From assembly GCA_030549495.1 (NCBI GenBank), contig JAUIRK010000305.1, positions 124,001-188,000 of the forward strand: a DNA stretch of 64,000 bases, given 5' to 3'. The position numbers were made by a program, and so were the translations under genes. Shown here in pieces: positions 21,814 through 34,645 of the stretch (position 1 is its first letter; each line of letters opens with the position of its first letter). Under the pieces are notes generated by a model. It made no database searches and was not told where the DNA came from. It saw only the letters and a list, made by a program, of their open reading frames with translations. Source of the stretch: Nectonema munidae. Its lineage: Eukaryota; Nematomorpha; Nectonematoida; Nectonematidae.

Positions 21814-23488
21814 CAGGCCCGTCGCTAGAGTTATGTTGCAGGGGGGCAAATCACATTATTAGATTTTTGTCGTAAAATGGAAAATTTTTATTCTCAAAAA
21901 TTTCATTAAATATTAATTTCAAAATAGGATTAGTCTTTTTCTCAAACTAAACTCATGCATATATTCTTCTTTAGTGACTTCTGAAGTATAATCCTTCATG
22001 AAGGACAGTAAAACAGCTTCTTTTCTTTCTTGATTCACTTCTTATTGGGGTGAAAACCCTTTTCAAATTTGAAAACACTCTTTCACAAACTGCTGTTGAA
22101 ACACCAAAAGTGATGCAACCTTAAAAAATTGAACACTTTCTATCACATATCAAAGTTGTTTGAAATCATACCAGCATATAGTGTAAAAAGATTTGGAAAT
22201 GCCTCTTTCATGTTGTAAAATATAGAAAACACATCTTCAAGGCATTTGTATATTTTCTTATCATACTTTGAAAGTATGAAAGGCTAAAAAATATTTTCCA
22301 AGTTTAACTAAATTTAAAATAAATTATAAAAAAACCTTCAAAATTTTAATTTCACTATCAACTGCCTCGCCATCTTTATCGATGTTAAAAATCTTAAGGA
22401 GAGGAGAAAAAACTGATTTTGATTCTAAAAATCTGGTAGAAGAGGGTAAAAGAGCCGAAACTGATTGAAATATCTCGAAGTTTTTTTCATTAAATCTTCC
22501 AAAAAAGACATATATAATTGAAATAAAAAGTTAAAAAAAAACCTTAGTGAAAGTTCCTGAATTGAAGAATCAACGAGCTTGTTCATCAAGGTTTCAAAAT
22601 AGAGTTTGTTGCTTTCTTTAGAAAGTTTTATAAACAATTAGCAATTTTTTTTCAATTAAGATACAGTAAAATTAAATTAGTAAATTTAGGTAGTATTTTA
22701 CCTTCATTATTAGATGATGAAGTTTTCAGATTTTTTCTTCGGTTGAAATTTTGATTGGTTTCATACTTGTTTATTTCATGAAAAATGCTATCAAACTCTC
22801 TTGTGGTTTTTAAGCCTTCTATTTCTTTTGTCGTATAATGGATCATATCCAAGGCGCTTAAAATATCCCAATTTTCAGACTTAAAAATTTTTTTTTATTA
22901 TTTTTTAAAATTAATAGAGCAAAATATGCCTGTAAATAATCATTGGAAGGTTTAACCAAATCTAAGACCTTGATAACCAAGCCTATAAAAACAATTTCCT
23001 TGTTTTTCAACAAGCTATATAAACCTGTTGATTTCAAACAAATATCTTGGTTACGACTTTCCATACTTTGAAAAATAAAGATGAGGTTGTTATATTTGTT
23101 GAAATCAACAAGAATACCCTTTTCCAATATATCCAAAATTTCTCGATGATTTTTCATCACTATGCAGGTAGTTTCATAATGGTTTGTCCATCTCATAGGT
23201 GAAAACCTTTTCAACTTTTCTCCTTCATAAATTTGTGAAATTTCGTATCTTGAAAAAAGTTTTTCAAGTCCATTGCACATTGCGAAAAATTTTTGACTTT
23301 GTGAGTTTTGCTGCATAGAATGCATAACAACAAGATGAAGTTGATGATTGAAGCAATGTACTTAAGATATTAAAACTTGCGAAGAAAACTGTTATAATAA
23401 ATAATATATAAAATTTTTAACGACACTCAGAGGAGGCAAAAAAAATCCAGGGGGGCAATGCCCCCCCCCCCCCTTATTGACGGGCCTG
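21814..23488 (-). mobile_element. hAT transposon (ZMYM1-like) inserted in satellite array 1
   Basis: The ends CAGGCCCGTCGCTAG and TTGACGGGCCTG are inverted. CCTATAAG flanks both sides (21806-21813 and 23489-23496). The interior codes for a hAT transposase on the minus strand. Length is 1675 bp, so it is probably an internally shortened copy. The G-rich tracts next to both tips are shared with other hAT copies in the window. Confidence 0.9.
21960..23340 (-). pseudogene. hAT transposase relic (DUF4371/ZMYM1-like)
   Basis: Open blocks on the minus strand include 23325-22858 (KRFSPMRWTNHYETTCIVM, the TRWxxR-type core motif), 22852-22652 and 22637-22425. The C-terminal region near 22090 reads VCERVFSNLKRVFTPIRSES, the hAT dimerisation motif. 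The blocks lie in different frames, and the N-terminal zinc finger and first catalytic residues are missing. It looks inactive. Confidence 0.75.
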
Positions 23489-24989
23489 CCTATAAGTATC
23501 AAATTTGCGGTTTACTTCTGAAAATTGTCTCCAAAATATTCCTTCACATTTTACATAAAATATATGTGTTATACTAAATTGATCATGTTTTCATTTCTGG
23601 ACTCATTTTTTACATCTAGGATTTGAAAATAGCTATAAGTGTTAATCAAATTTGCGGTTTACTTCCGAAAATTGTCTCAAAACATTCCTTCACATTTTAC
23701 ATAAAATATTTGTGTTATACTAATTCGGCCATGCTGGTTTCATTTCAGGACTCATTTTTTACGTTTAGGATTTGAAAATATCTCTAAGTGTTAATCAAAT
23801 TTGCGGTTTATTTCTAAAAATTATCTCCAAAAACATTCATTCAAATTTTACAATGAAATATATGTGTTATACTAAATCGGCCATGCTGGTTTCATTTCTG
23901 TACTCATTTTTTACGTTTAGGATGTGAAAATACCTATAAGTGTTAATTAAATTTGCGGTTTACTTCTAAAAATTGTATCCAAATACATTCAAATTTTACA
24001 ATGAAATATATGTTTTTATACAAAATCAACCATGCTGTTTTCATTTCTGAACTAATTTTCCACATTTAGAGGTTTTAAAATATCTGTCAATGTCAATCAA
24101 ATTTGCGGTTTACTTCTAAGAGCTAAAATATATTCTCTCAATTTTACATGAAATATGTTTTTATACCAAATCAATCATGCTGTTTTCATATCTGAACTCA
24201 TTTTTTACATTTAGAATGTGAAAACACTTATAAGTGTTAATGAAATTTGCGGTTTACTTCTAAAAATTGTCTTCAAAAAGATCATTCAAATTTTACAATT
24301 AAATAGATGTTTTTATACCAAATCAACCATGCTAGTTTCATTTATGGACTCAATTTTTGCAGTTTGAATTTGAAAACAGTACCTATAAGTATCAATCAAA
24401 TTTGCGTTTAGTTCTAAAATTTGTTTTCAAAAATATTGATTCAAATTTTACGTGAAATATATGTTTTTATAGCAAATAGATCATGATGATTTCATTTCTG
24501 AACAGTTTTCGCATTTAGAGGTTTTACTGCTAGTGTCAATCAAATTTGCGGTTTATGTCGTAAAACTATATCCCAAAATATTCTCTCTAATTTTACATGA
24601 AATATGTTTTTATACAAATTCGACCATGATCATTTTTACTTCTGAAATCATTTTTTGCATTTAGAGGTTTTAAATGTCTGAAAGTATCAATCAAATGTTC
24701 GATTTACGTCTAATGCCTACAGAAATATTTTTGAAATTTAAATAAAATATCTGTTTTTATGCCAAATGGAAGATGTTGGTTTCATTTTGGACTCAGTTTT
24801 GGCATTTATGGTTTTAAAATATCTGAAAGCTTCATTCAGATTTGCGGTTTACTTCTAGATATTGTCTTCAAAAAAATAAAGTATCTGTTTTATACCAAAT
24901 CGACTATGCTTATTTTATTTCTGTACTGGATTTTGGATAATACGGTTAAAAAATATCTCGAAGTGGCAATTGAATTAGTAATGTATGCC

Positions 24990-25955
24990 TGAAAATCATT
25001 TCTGTAAAAAATTTTCAAAAAATGGATGCATATTAGATATATAGTGAAAATATACTTTTTTTTTTTGTATATTTTAGCTTATAATACTTTTTACAATCAT
25101 CTTGAGTATGAAATATTTATTAAAAAAACAAACAAAACGTATTATAAAATCTTTTGAAAATTTGTATGAGAGAAGAAACCAAGTTGAAAACTAATTGAAA
25201 AGAGAACATGTGATCAAAACAAATAATTAAAAAAATATGTATCTTGACTAAATGGAAGATCTACCATGTTCTAATGAACAAGAATTATATAACATTAGAT
25301 GCTTCAAAAAAGATTTTGACTGAAAAAGAAGTTCCTCTTTTACAAATGAAAAATATTTAAATCTATAGCTTATCATCTAGGATTACAGCTAACATTTAGC
25401 TAAGATGGGCAGGAAATCTGAAAATTTAGAATAGGTCAGATTTATCAAAAATGGCACAGATGCCAATATGTGAGAATTTAGTCACTATCAAGATATTTTT
25501 AATTTAAATTGAATTTGTCCATCTTTTTCCTTTTGCGTCAAAGAGATAATTTTTTAGATGAAGAAAGTGGACAACTTTTTGTAATTGAAAAACGAACATC
25601 ACGAATGATTCATCAGAAAAAAACCTTTGAAATGAGATTGGTTGAGAAATATTCAGGCCTGATAATAAAATACACGATACGGATAAAAAAGTCTAAGATC
25701 ATCAAGAAGATTCTTTAATCAGAATGCTTTGAGAGAGGAAAAAAGTAATTATCATTATAAAAAATTTTCGAACACACATTGAGAATATAAATTTCTAATA
25801 AAAAAAGAACAACCAAGAAAGGATCATAATGGAATGAATAGCAAAAGTACATACTGTAAATTATAATATGACGTAGAGACTACAAGTCGATAACGAATTT
25901 GTAGCAAGATGTTCCTATCGAGTTACATAAGTTACTGTAGAATGAAATGTTTTGA
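24990..25955. other. Spacer between the two satellite arrays; no recognised gene
   Basis: A 69-codon plus frame at 25509-25718 contains RQRDNFLDEESGQLFVIEKR, and 25250-25450 contains coding-like but broken sequence. Both could be remains of a transposase in the surrounding element. I cannot assign a family. Confidence 0.3.
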
Positions 25956-25959
25956 GTGA

Positions 25960-26985
25960 ATTATCGATTTTTTTGACAGGTTTTATTGATTTTATAAAAA
26001 ATGACATCACCATTAAATTCTACATACTTGAAATGTATAAAAAACTTTTTATAAGAATAAAAATTTTAATTTTGACATGGGCTGTCATAGTTAAATTATT
26101 TTGTCAGGTTTGACTAATATTTATAAAAAAAGGAATATAACCAGTAAACACAGCTTACTTTAAAATGGGTATATGTGTGTAAAATGTCGCACGGTAAACT
26201 TCATCATCTCCCTATACTTTCTATTAAACTTAATTCCCTAATTCAAAAAACCGTGACTGATCCTTTCTTTTTGGGATAAATCAATTTTTTGAAAGTTTTG
26301 ATTAATTTTCATAAAATAATGAATATCACCACTGAATTACGCATGCTTAAAAATGGGTATATATGTGTAAAAAACTTTATATTATTACTTAAATAAAAAA
26401 TTTCTTTTTAAGATGAGCTGTCATATATAAATCAATGCTTTGATAACTTTAATTGATTTTTATAAAAAAAATATGAATATCACCGCTGAATTCAGCATGA
26501 TTGAAAATGGGTGTATACTGTATATGTGTAAAAAACATAATTATTTGGATAAAAAATTTCTTTTTTGAGATGAGCTGTCATATGTAAATCACTTTTTTGA
26601 CAGGTTTGAATTATTTTTATAAAAAAATGAATATCACCACTGAATTCAGCATGCTAGAAAATGGATATGTAAAAAACATTATATAATTATTTAGATAAAA
26701 ATTTCTTTTTGAGATGGGATGTCACATTTAGATCAATTTTTTGACAGGTTTGATTGATTTTCATAAAAAATGAATATCACCACTGAATTCAGCATATTTG
26801 AAAATGGGTATACATGTGTAAAAAACTTTATATAATTATTTAAATAAAAAGTTCCCTTTTGAGATGTGCTGTCAAATATAAATCAATTTTTTGACAGGTT
26901 TGATTGATTTTGATAAAAAAAAAATGGACATCACCACTGAATTCAACATAGTTGAAATATATATGTAACATTAAAAATATTTATA
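25960..26985. repeat. Satellite array 2, unit about 150 bp
   Basis: The anchor ATATCACCACTGAATTC recurs with variation near 26005, 26134, 26321, 26475, 26630, 26772 and 26927. Most spacings are 142-155. Each unit also carries TTTTTGACAGGTTTGATTG and GATGAGCTGTCATAT. The unit differs from array 1 in sequence but has nearly the same length. Confidence 0.88.
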
Positions 26986-27059
26986 AAAACTTATTATCTG
27001 AGAGAAATAGCCCCCCAGCACTTGAGCGGACAAATTTTGCCCTGCACTAATAGGGTTTT

Positions 27060-27765
27060 TTTTTGAATTTTGCTTTTTAAAAATAATCGACACTAAAAGA
27101 TAGAACAAATAATATTTTACCATTTTTCTTAAATTTTATGTTGATAAAAAAACTGATAATACCCTAGAATAGCAGTGGCGCACATCCATGTCAAATAAGA
27201 CTTCACATAGATGCGCACCATCTCCAAATTATGTGTAGAAAAGGGGTTAAAAAATGGAAATTTTATTTAATGAAAAAAATCATTCATTAATTTGCAGTTC
27301 CATTTCTACTTTCTAAAAAATGAAAATGTTTTATTGAGAAAAATAAATAAAAAAACGTCCAAATTACATAACTTTTCTGAGGTAATTTTTATTAAAAATG
27401 TAAAACAGAACTAAAGTTAGAAAACTTGGTATTAGAATTTTCTCACTCTTTTTAGTGTATACGAATAAGTGTAAGTTAGTTAGTTAGACTCTCAAAAAAG
27501 GGTATAAAAAGATTAAATTGTGCAACAAATATCCAACAATAAATTAAGATTGCATTACTTCATTTTTCTCACCATCATTCAAAAATAGTTTAAAAGCTAA
27601 ATTGGTGCAAGCTACAAAAAGTAAAATAACTCATTTTGCAATGGTTTGCGTTTTATAATAACTTTTAAGGAAAAAAAAGTTATAGAGCTTCAACAAAAAC
27701 TGAAAAAATTTACAGCATAACTTAAGTTTTTTGAAAATTAATTTGACGTATCAGCATATTCTATG
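27060..27765. other. No gene recognised
   Basis: AT-rich sequence between the satellite region and a SINE. I see no open frame or repeat of note. Confidence 0.4.
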
Positions 27766-27770
27766 GGTGG

Positions 27771-27905
27771 CATGATAGGTTTGAGATGATGGATTCAGCA
27801 CGGAGGCCTCTGGATTCGATTTCTCATCGATGCCAATTTGTTCATAGTTTGACATAAGTGGTACATCAGTGCCTTGTCAATGAAAACACACCCACGGTAT
27901 TTTTA
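27771..27905 (+). mobile_element. tRNA-derived SINE, family B, second copy
   Basis: Head with B-box-like TGGATTCGATTTCTC and tail GACATAAGTGGTACATCAGT then ATGAAAACACACCCACGGTA. These align with the copy at 11575. Confidence 0.6.
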
Positions 27906-27909
27906 CCTT

Positions 27910-29060
27910 ATCTTTTACTCAAAATTGAAAAATTTGCTACATAATTAACATAAGAGAGAAAGGAGACAAAATAAAATAATAAAGCAATTTTCACTATTTT
28001 AATGAAACGGTCTGTTCTCAGAATAATTTCAAAATAATAGGAGGCATAACAAATGAGATAGTTTATTTGATATTTACAAGTTTTTATAAGCAACAGAAAC
28101 CAACGTTGAAGTAGCTAACCCATATAAGGTGATTTAGTAACGCTTGTATATTTTACATTTTGTAAGGAATCATAGTATACAAAAATGGTAGTTTAATCAC
28201 TTTTCATATAATTATTTAAGTCTAAGAACACAAAATCATTAAAAAACAATTTAAACAAACATAAATCATAAAAATCATAGTATACGAGAACAAGTAAATG
28301 ATTGCGTTTTTTGACTATTTCTATCTACAAATAAAATTCTGACAGCTGTCATAAATAGATCAAGTACATTTTTAACAACGGAAACATTTTGTTTCGATAT
28401 AATAATCAACAAATTTTCTTAAAAAAAAAGATTTTATTAATTGTGTACAGTGTTAGTTACAAAATTTAACAATCGAACAACAAAATTAAAGTTTTCAAAT
28501 GTAACAAATGTACTGATAAAGATTAAGTGACCTTTGTTGAAAAATTTTTTTAACGCGTGTACATTTACTAAATTAGTTGGAACTGTCATTGGAGAACAAT
28601 GTTATATAGAAAAATCTAAAGATGAAGTTTTCCCACCTTCAATGTTTCCTACATTCAACCTGCTTATCTTTTGATGTTTTTATTCTGACTGAAATATGGC
28701 GGTGTATAAAGCTGTCAATCATTCATATTCCCGTTACACTTTCAAGTACTTTATAAGAGCAAAAAGAGGAGGTTGTATCAGCATTTACTTTAAAAACTGT
28801 TAGACTTTTATTCTCTAACAATACGTGATAATAATATAAGTGATGGGGCTAATTTTTCACTCGAAATTTCAAAAAAGAAGTTGAAGAATATATCTTCAAA
28901 TGTACATGATTTTTTTTTTATCGTTTTGAGAGAATATATTACATAGAAAACTTCAGAAAAATAACTAACTTCAAAAATGTTCTTTTAGCACAAAGCACAA
29001 AAAGCTCTTTTGATATGTTCTTCGATTTTTTTAGGAAGGTGTTTAATAAAACGTTTCCTT
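27910..29060. other. No gene recognised
   Basis: AT-rich; no supported feature. Confidence 0.4.
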
Positions 29061-29064
29061 TAGT

Positions 29065-30400
29065 AAAATGCAAAGCTTATCTAGCCCATTCCTTAAACCT
29101 TGGTTCAATGATACCCTTAAAAAATGGAAACTTCTTAAAGAAAAGTTATACAAAGTAAATAAAAGGTATAATAATGCTTATACTCATGCTAAATATAAGA
29201 ATGTCTTGAAATACTATAAATCTTGAATTCACTCAGCCAAATCTCTTTTTTGCAAGATCAACTTTTGAACAGCAATAAAAAGAAAAGTTGGAAAAAGATA
29301 AATAATATTTTAATAATCTCAGAAAAATACTACTTTTAATTGTTATGTTTTTGGCCAAGCGTTTCAGAGTACCGATAGTATTCCTACCAAGGATAACTTA
29401 GAATTTGCTGACAAGATAATAACTTTTAATGAAAAATCTTTTGTCGCTCTTCCGATTCCTTCTGATGATATAATCTTAGCAGCTACTTCAATTAAGAACA
29501 AGAATAGTTTTGGATTTGATAACGTTAATCTGTACAACATAAATTTCTCTCTTCCCATATTAGTTGATGTTTTAGCTTTTCTCTTTAACTCTTCCCTTTT
29601 TTCAGGATTTTTTCCAAAAACTTTAAAATTAAGTAGAGTTATTCCGATTCTTAAATCTAAAAAAAGGCACTTCTATAAATCACTTCAGGCCAGTGGCGTA
29701 GCCAAAAATTGAAGTTGTGGGGCATGCAAGGAATTTAGGGAGGCAAGCATATTGGAAATAAAATTTGGGGGGGGGGGGGGGGGGGGCACTGCCCCCTTGC
29801 CCCCCTTTGGCTACGCCCCTGCTTCAGGCCTATATCCTGTTTTATCAACATTCTCAAAAATGTTTGAAAAAGTTGTTCTCAACAAAATGTTGACATTTGT
29901 AGAATACTCTTCCTTATTAACGCCTCACAAATTTGCTTTTGTCTCTAAAAATCCACGGAATTAGCTGTTATAAGTTTCCTACAGGACATATCTCTGAAGC
30001 ATCCTTCGCCCTCGTTATGAACATTTCTTGATTTCCCTAATGCTTTTGAAACTGTGCCACATTCATTACTACTTTACAAGTTATAAAAAAATTGGCTTTA
30101 TATCATATATTTATAACTGTTTTAAAAGCTTATCTTTGCAACCTAACTTTATTTGTTTCTTATAATGGTTTGAAATCTAAAGTTTTCTATACCAATGGCT
30201 CTGAATTGAATATTTATGAACTTTACTCTATTATACACTGCATCTTTTTCTATTGTTGCACAATGAACACTATACTCAGTTTTTAAAACTCTTTATTACA
30301 AATTAGAAGCATCATTCTTACGATACCAGATCCAAACATTTGTGACATTTTTCAGAATTAGATCTCCATCCACATTTAAAATCACTTATTTACAGAACAA
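29065..30400 (+). mobile_element. LINE relic (jockey/CR1-like), reverse-transcriptase start
   Basis: The plus strand carries the linker after the endonuclease (KPWFNDTLKKWKLLKEKLY). Then comes the RT N-terminal block: SGFFPKTLKLSRVIPILKSK, and past an inserted MITE LRPISVLSTFSKMFEKVVLN. Frames shift several times, and it decays after about 30000. It is not functional. Confidence 0.75.
29691..29821. mobile_element. hAT-type MITE inserted in the LINE
   Basis: The ends CAGTGGCGTAGCCA and TGGCTACGCCCCTG are inverted, flanked by CTTCAGGC on both sides (29683-29690 and 29822-29829). The interior contains a long G run. Confidence 0.9.
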
Positions 30401-30439
30401 ATAAAATCAATCAACTTCTTGAATTATAGTTTCGACATT

Positions 30440-33400
30440 GGCAGATTACTATTTGTTCAAAAAACCTGTTACTTATAAAATAAGCAGTACTCACTATTGT
30501 ATAATTCTTTTATCCCGTGATATATCGAAAGAACAATTAGGTAGAGCTGTCATTTTCTTACTAAATGCACAAAACACAAATGACGATATACTCAGGATTA
30601 AGAAGAAGAAGTTTATTATCATGATAAGTAGAAAACAAAACAAAATGAGTATCCAGATTAATAAAAAACTCAACTCAATTGAAAGTTCAATTAATACCCT
30701 GAAAGTAATGAGCAATCATAATTGTTCTTTGTCATCTAATACTATGACCAATACTACTTATGCTGATGTTAAAAAAATAATCAATCTACCAATCCTGATT
30801 TTAATCACAAAAGTTTCAACAATTATTTCTATCCGTTTAAATCTCTTATTTTCCTATCAATGAAACTAATCAGTCATCCACATTCAAAAAAATTACGACT
30901 CTCCTCCAGCTAACTTTAAATAAAATTAAAATTAATAAATTCAAGAAAATTAAAATTGTAAAGTTCTACTAGAAGCATCTTCCATTGAGGATTTGGATAA
31001 AGTTAAAAGTATTCTCACCTCTCAAAATTCTGATTTCAATGTACTTACCCGAAAGGCACCTCCTACCCTTACAATTAGGTTTGTTCCATCAGATATTGAT
31101 TTCAACACTATTCGTGAAAGCCTAATTACTACTAACAATATTGATTCTTCCTCCATAACCGAGCTTTGTCAAATTCGTAATAATTTATTATTTCAATGTT
31201 TATCCAATAATAATTTTTTGTAATGATTTTGTATTTTGTAAGTTTATCCTACGATTTATTTGATTCATCCTATTTCACTTCTATTCCTTTTCTACTTTTA
31301 ATAGGACTGAAATTGTTTTCAATACTGATCTAAATTCTTATTTCATTTACAGCTCGAACTTAAAACTGCTTAAAACTGCTTAATCTGAATATACGCAGTT
31401 TATCAAAAAATTTTGAATGTTTTACGAACTTTCTCTCAAACCTGATATAATTTGTTTAAGTGAGACATGAAATTTTGATGAGAGAATTAATTTTAATATT
31501 CCTGGTTATAGTTCTTTTTCAATAAAAGATCTGTTCGACAGGGAGGAGGTGTATAGTTTTCAACCCACATTAAGGTTCTATCTTCTAACTGTTCTCTTTT
31601 TCCGTCTTCATCTTGTGAAGCCCTATATATCTTAACTTACAATTCTCTTCCTTTGCTGTTTTTAATGTATGTCGTCTACCTTCTTATAATGTAGATGAAT
31701 TTATAGCTTCTTTTACTCAATTTATGTCAGGAATAATATCATAATTGCTGGTGATTTCAATCTTAATTTGTTTAATTGTGAAAATAGGGTTATCAAGGAT
31801 TTTCTCAATTCATACTTATATCTTTTAATTTTATTCCTGCAATTACTAAATGTTCGAGATCTTTTTCACTTTTGGACAATATTTTTCTATCTTCCAAGTA
31901 TGAAACGTTATTGGTTAATTTTTTAACTGATATTTCTGATCACTTTCCTAGCTTTAGATCGGTAAATGATTTTTTTGAGCAGAATATCCCCAATCTAGCA
32001 AGATCCTAGACAATATTAAAAAACTTTTTGATTTTTCTTCTGACAACAAGAGTATCTTCTCACCTGATGAATTCAATACCTTCTTTTCTTCTAAAGTTGC
32101 TTCTACTGATTTTAATTTCTTAGATTCTCATTTCGATTCCGTGTCTTCTTTTTTTAAATTTGATAGGGTCTTACATTCTGACATCTTATTAGCAGCCTCT
32201 TCGTTTAAATCCTGCAAAAGTTTTAGTGTTGATCAAATCCCTAATCATAAAATTTGCAAACGTTATCCATTTTTTCTAGTTCCATTGGAAATTATTTTAA
32301 ACTCTTCTGTTTTTTTCTGGAATATTTCCTCAGCATTTTAAACTGTCCAAAGTAATACCCATCAAGGAAAGTGGCAAAACTCACTGTCCCTTAATAGTTA
32401 TCGTCCAATATCTATATTATCAAGATGCAGTATCTTGAGTATTATTAAGATGAGCAAGGGCTCAATTGCAATATTTTTAGACTTTTCATCTGCTTTTGAT
32501 ATGGTTGATCATAGTTTTAGGGGTCGTTCACAATTGACGTCAACCTTTTTTTTGATAAATTTCAACCCCCTCCCCCCTCATGTCAACATTTAGATATATC
32601 ATCACTTAACAAAATTGACTTATGTCAACTTTGGATACCCCCCCCCCCCCCCAGTTTTAGTTGACGTCAATTGTGAACGACCCCTTACTTCACAAACTTC
32701 ATTAATTAGGTTTTCTTGGTCATCTAAAGTCAAATTGTCAGCTAGGGTCCCACAAGGTTCTATTTTTGGTCATTGGCTTTTCAATTTGTATATCAATGAT
32801 ATTATTATTTATATGCAGCAATTTTGTGATATCATTCTTTAAGCTGGTGATCTTTTTTTCAATTTTTCTTTGACTTCTTCAGATGTTATCAACGCTAGTT
32901 TGAACTCATTATCTTCTTGGTCCTCACACAATCGGTTAAGCTTTAATTATGATAAATGCAAATGATGTTTTTTTCCACCTCTAAAATTACCTCATATCCA
33001 AAAAAATTTCTTGATAGTCATCTTCTATCCTTCGTAAATTCTTTCAATTATCTTGGAATTATTACTTTCATCCCTAAACTTTCTAGGAATAATCATTGCA
33101 GTAATGTCCGTGCCAAGATAAGATTCTATACTAGTTTATTTAAGAAGCAAGCTCCTTTCTTAAACTACATGCTTCACAAATTACTCTATTACTCCTATAT
33201 TTTTCTCCATTTAAACTATTGTATCTTGCTTTGGGCGATTTCTAATTGTTTCTCCTTGAATAAATTAATTAGAATTAATACACACACCTTCAAATTTTTC
33301 TTTGGCTATGTCTACTTCAGCTCTCCTTTTATGAGTATTGCTTCCATTCATTTTTATAATTCCTCTGTTTTTACATTCAAAAACTATTATTTATCGAATG

Positions 33401-34645
33401 CTCATTTTTCTAAACTTTTTTCTGATTCAAACTCTATACAGTGTTGTAACACAAGAACTATATCATTGTAATTTCTTCAAAAATATTCTTTTTGACTGTC
33501 TGTGTAATTATAATAGTATTTTCAGCAAATATAATCCTACCTCCATCAAAACTTTCACAAAAATCGCTTATTTGTCATCTTACTCTTGAATATTTTCAAA
33601 TATTTGTACTATCTGTTTTGCACAATAATTATTTTGTATTACTATACTCCTCTAATACATCGAATTCTTGTTTAAGTAAACTTACACATATCTTACATTT
33701 TTCCTTCTACTTCTGTTCCCCTTGTCTTTCATCTATGTATTCTTCATCCAAATGCATGTCCATTTTTGGACCATGATGATTTGACTAACAATACCTTCAT
33801 ACTACTGCTCTTAATTTTATCGATTTTTCTTCTTTTTTCCAATAAATCTTAATACTTACATAAACTGATAGAAACTTTTTCTTCACTCAAAATATCAAAA
33901 GCTCATACTATTACATCAAGTATTTTTTTAATCTTCTACCATACTTATATATATCTTACTTTTATGTGTACTCACCTATACCTCTATACACAACTCATTT
34001 CACATTACAATGATCTAAACTCCTTTTTTTACATCTTTTTTATTTATTTTTTCCTATTTTTATTTCATTGCTACTTAATTTTTTCTTTTAATTAATCACT
34101 AAAACTACTTCCTACATCACTAAAACTTTCGTAAATATGTATATAATTTTAATTAATTCTTTCATTTGTTTACCTTTTCTAGTTTTCCTTCCTAATCAAC
34201 ATTGTACATTTGAATTATGTTGTATATGATATTTTCATAACTTATATTTCGTTTTTTTTTCTTTTACTTCTTTTATATCGTTCATTTAGTTAGGATATCC
34301 TCCTTAAGCGGCTTTATGGCCTTGCGAAATATCCCTTCACATATCGCATTCTATCTTTTGCTATATTCCATATCTATATTATTTTTTATGTGTGTATGTA
34401 AACCTTGTTATCTTCACTCTATGATAAATAAACGTCTTCTTCTTATACTTCTTGATTTTTTTTCTAAATCATTCCTATTCTTCCAAACCTTCACATCTTT
34501 CTGATGCCCAGGATAATGAAGATAAGCTTCGTGTGGGGTCGAAAACTTCAAAAACTATTAATTTTCTGCGCATATCTTTTTTTTCACTACTATATGTCGT
34601 ATGTACAAATATTTTTAATGAAATAAACTACTACTACTACCATTT
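30440..34645 (+). mobile_element. LINE (jockey/CR1-like), long but broken copy
   Basis: A possible ORF1 lies at 30440-31220; its C-terminal part at 30993-31223 reads APPTLTIRFVPSDIDFNTI. The endonuclease follows near 31375 (LNIRSLSKNFE, PDIICLSET, then IIAGDFNLN near 31740). The reverse transcriptase has SYRPISIL, FLDFSSAFDMVDHS, VPQGSIFGHWLFNLYINDI, and a damaged YADD position. The thumb and C-terminal part follow at 32956-33471 (YLGIITF, LHLNYCILLW). The 3' end is a short ACTACTACTAC tail. Many stops and shifts are present, so it is an old insertion. Confidence 0.8.
32520..32684. mobile_element. MITE with 25-bp perfect ends and TTA duplication (PIF/Harbinger type)
   Basis: GGGGTCGTTCACAATTGACG (continuing TCAAC) at the left is exactly inverted at the right. 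TTA flanks both sides, the Harbinger target site. It interrupts the LINE reverse transcriptase between FLDFSSAFDMVDHS and the VPQGS block. The perfect ends point to a recent insertion. Confidence 0.88.

Larger units (their letters stand above)
21650..24985. repeat. Satellite array 1, unit about 148 bp, split by a hAT element
   Basis: The anchor AAATTTGCGG recurs at 23501, 23648, 23797, 23949, 24099 and 24243, and in variant form at 24398, 24542, 24693 and 24838. Spacings are 144-155. Each unit also has TTTTACATGAAATATATG and TTTCATTTCTGGACTCATTT. At least one diverged unit lies left of the hAT insertion. Similarity decays toward the right end. Confidence 0.9.
21319..27057. mobile_element. Candidate large satellite-bearing element with inverted ends
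   Basis: The left edge TTAACCCTATAGTGCTGGGG is matched, on the reverse complement of 27057, by AACCCTATTAGTGCAGGG. A further AGTGCTGGGGGGC lies a little inside the right end. Between these ends are two tandem arrays and little else. TTAA is present on the left only. I infer one old TTAA-type element, but it could be coincidence of two end fragments. Confidence 0.4.

Noticed and set aside
22425-22852. Small minus-strand frames treated as host genes
   Set aside because: They are pieces of the hAT transposase within the element 21814-23488.
30494-30715. Minus-strand hydrophobic frame inside the LINE
   Set aside because: It is the antisense shadow of the LINE's first reading frame.
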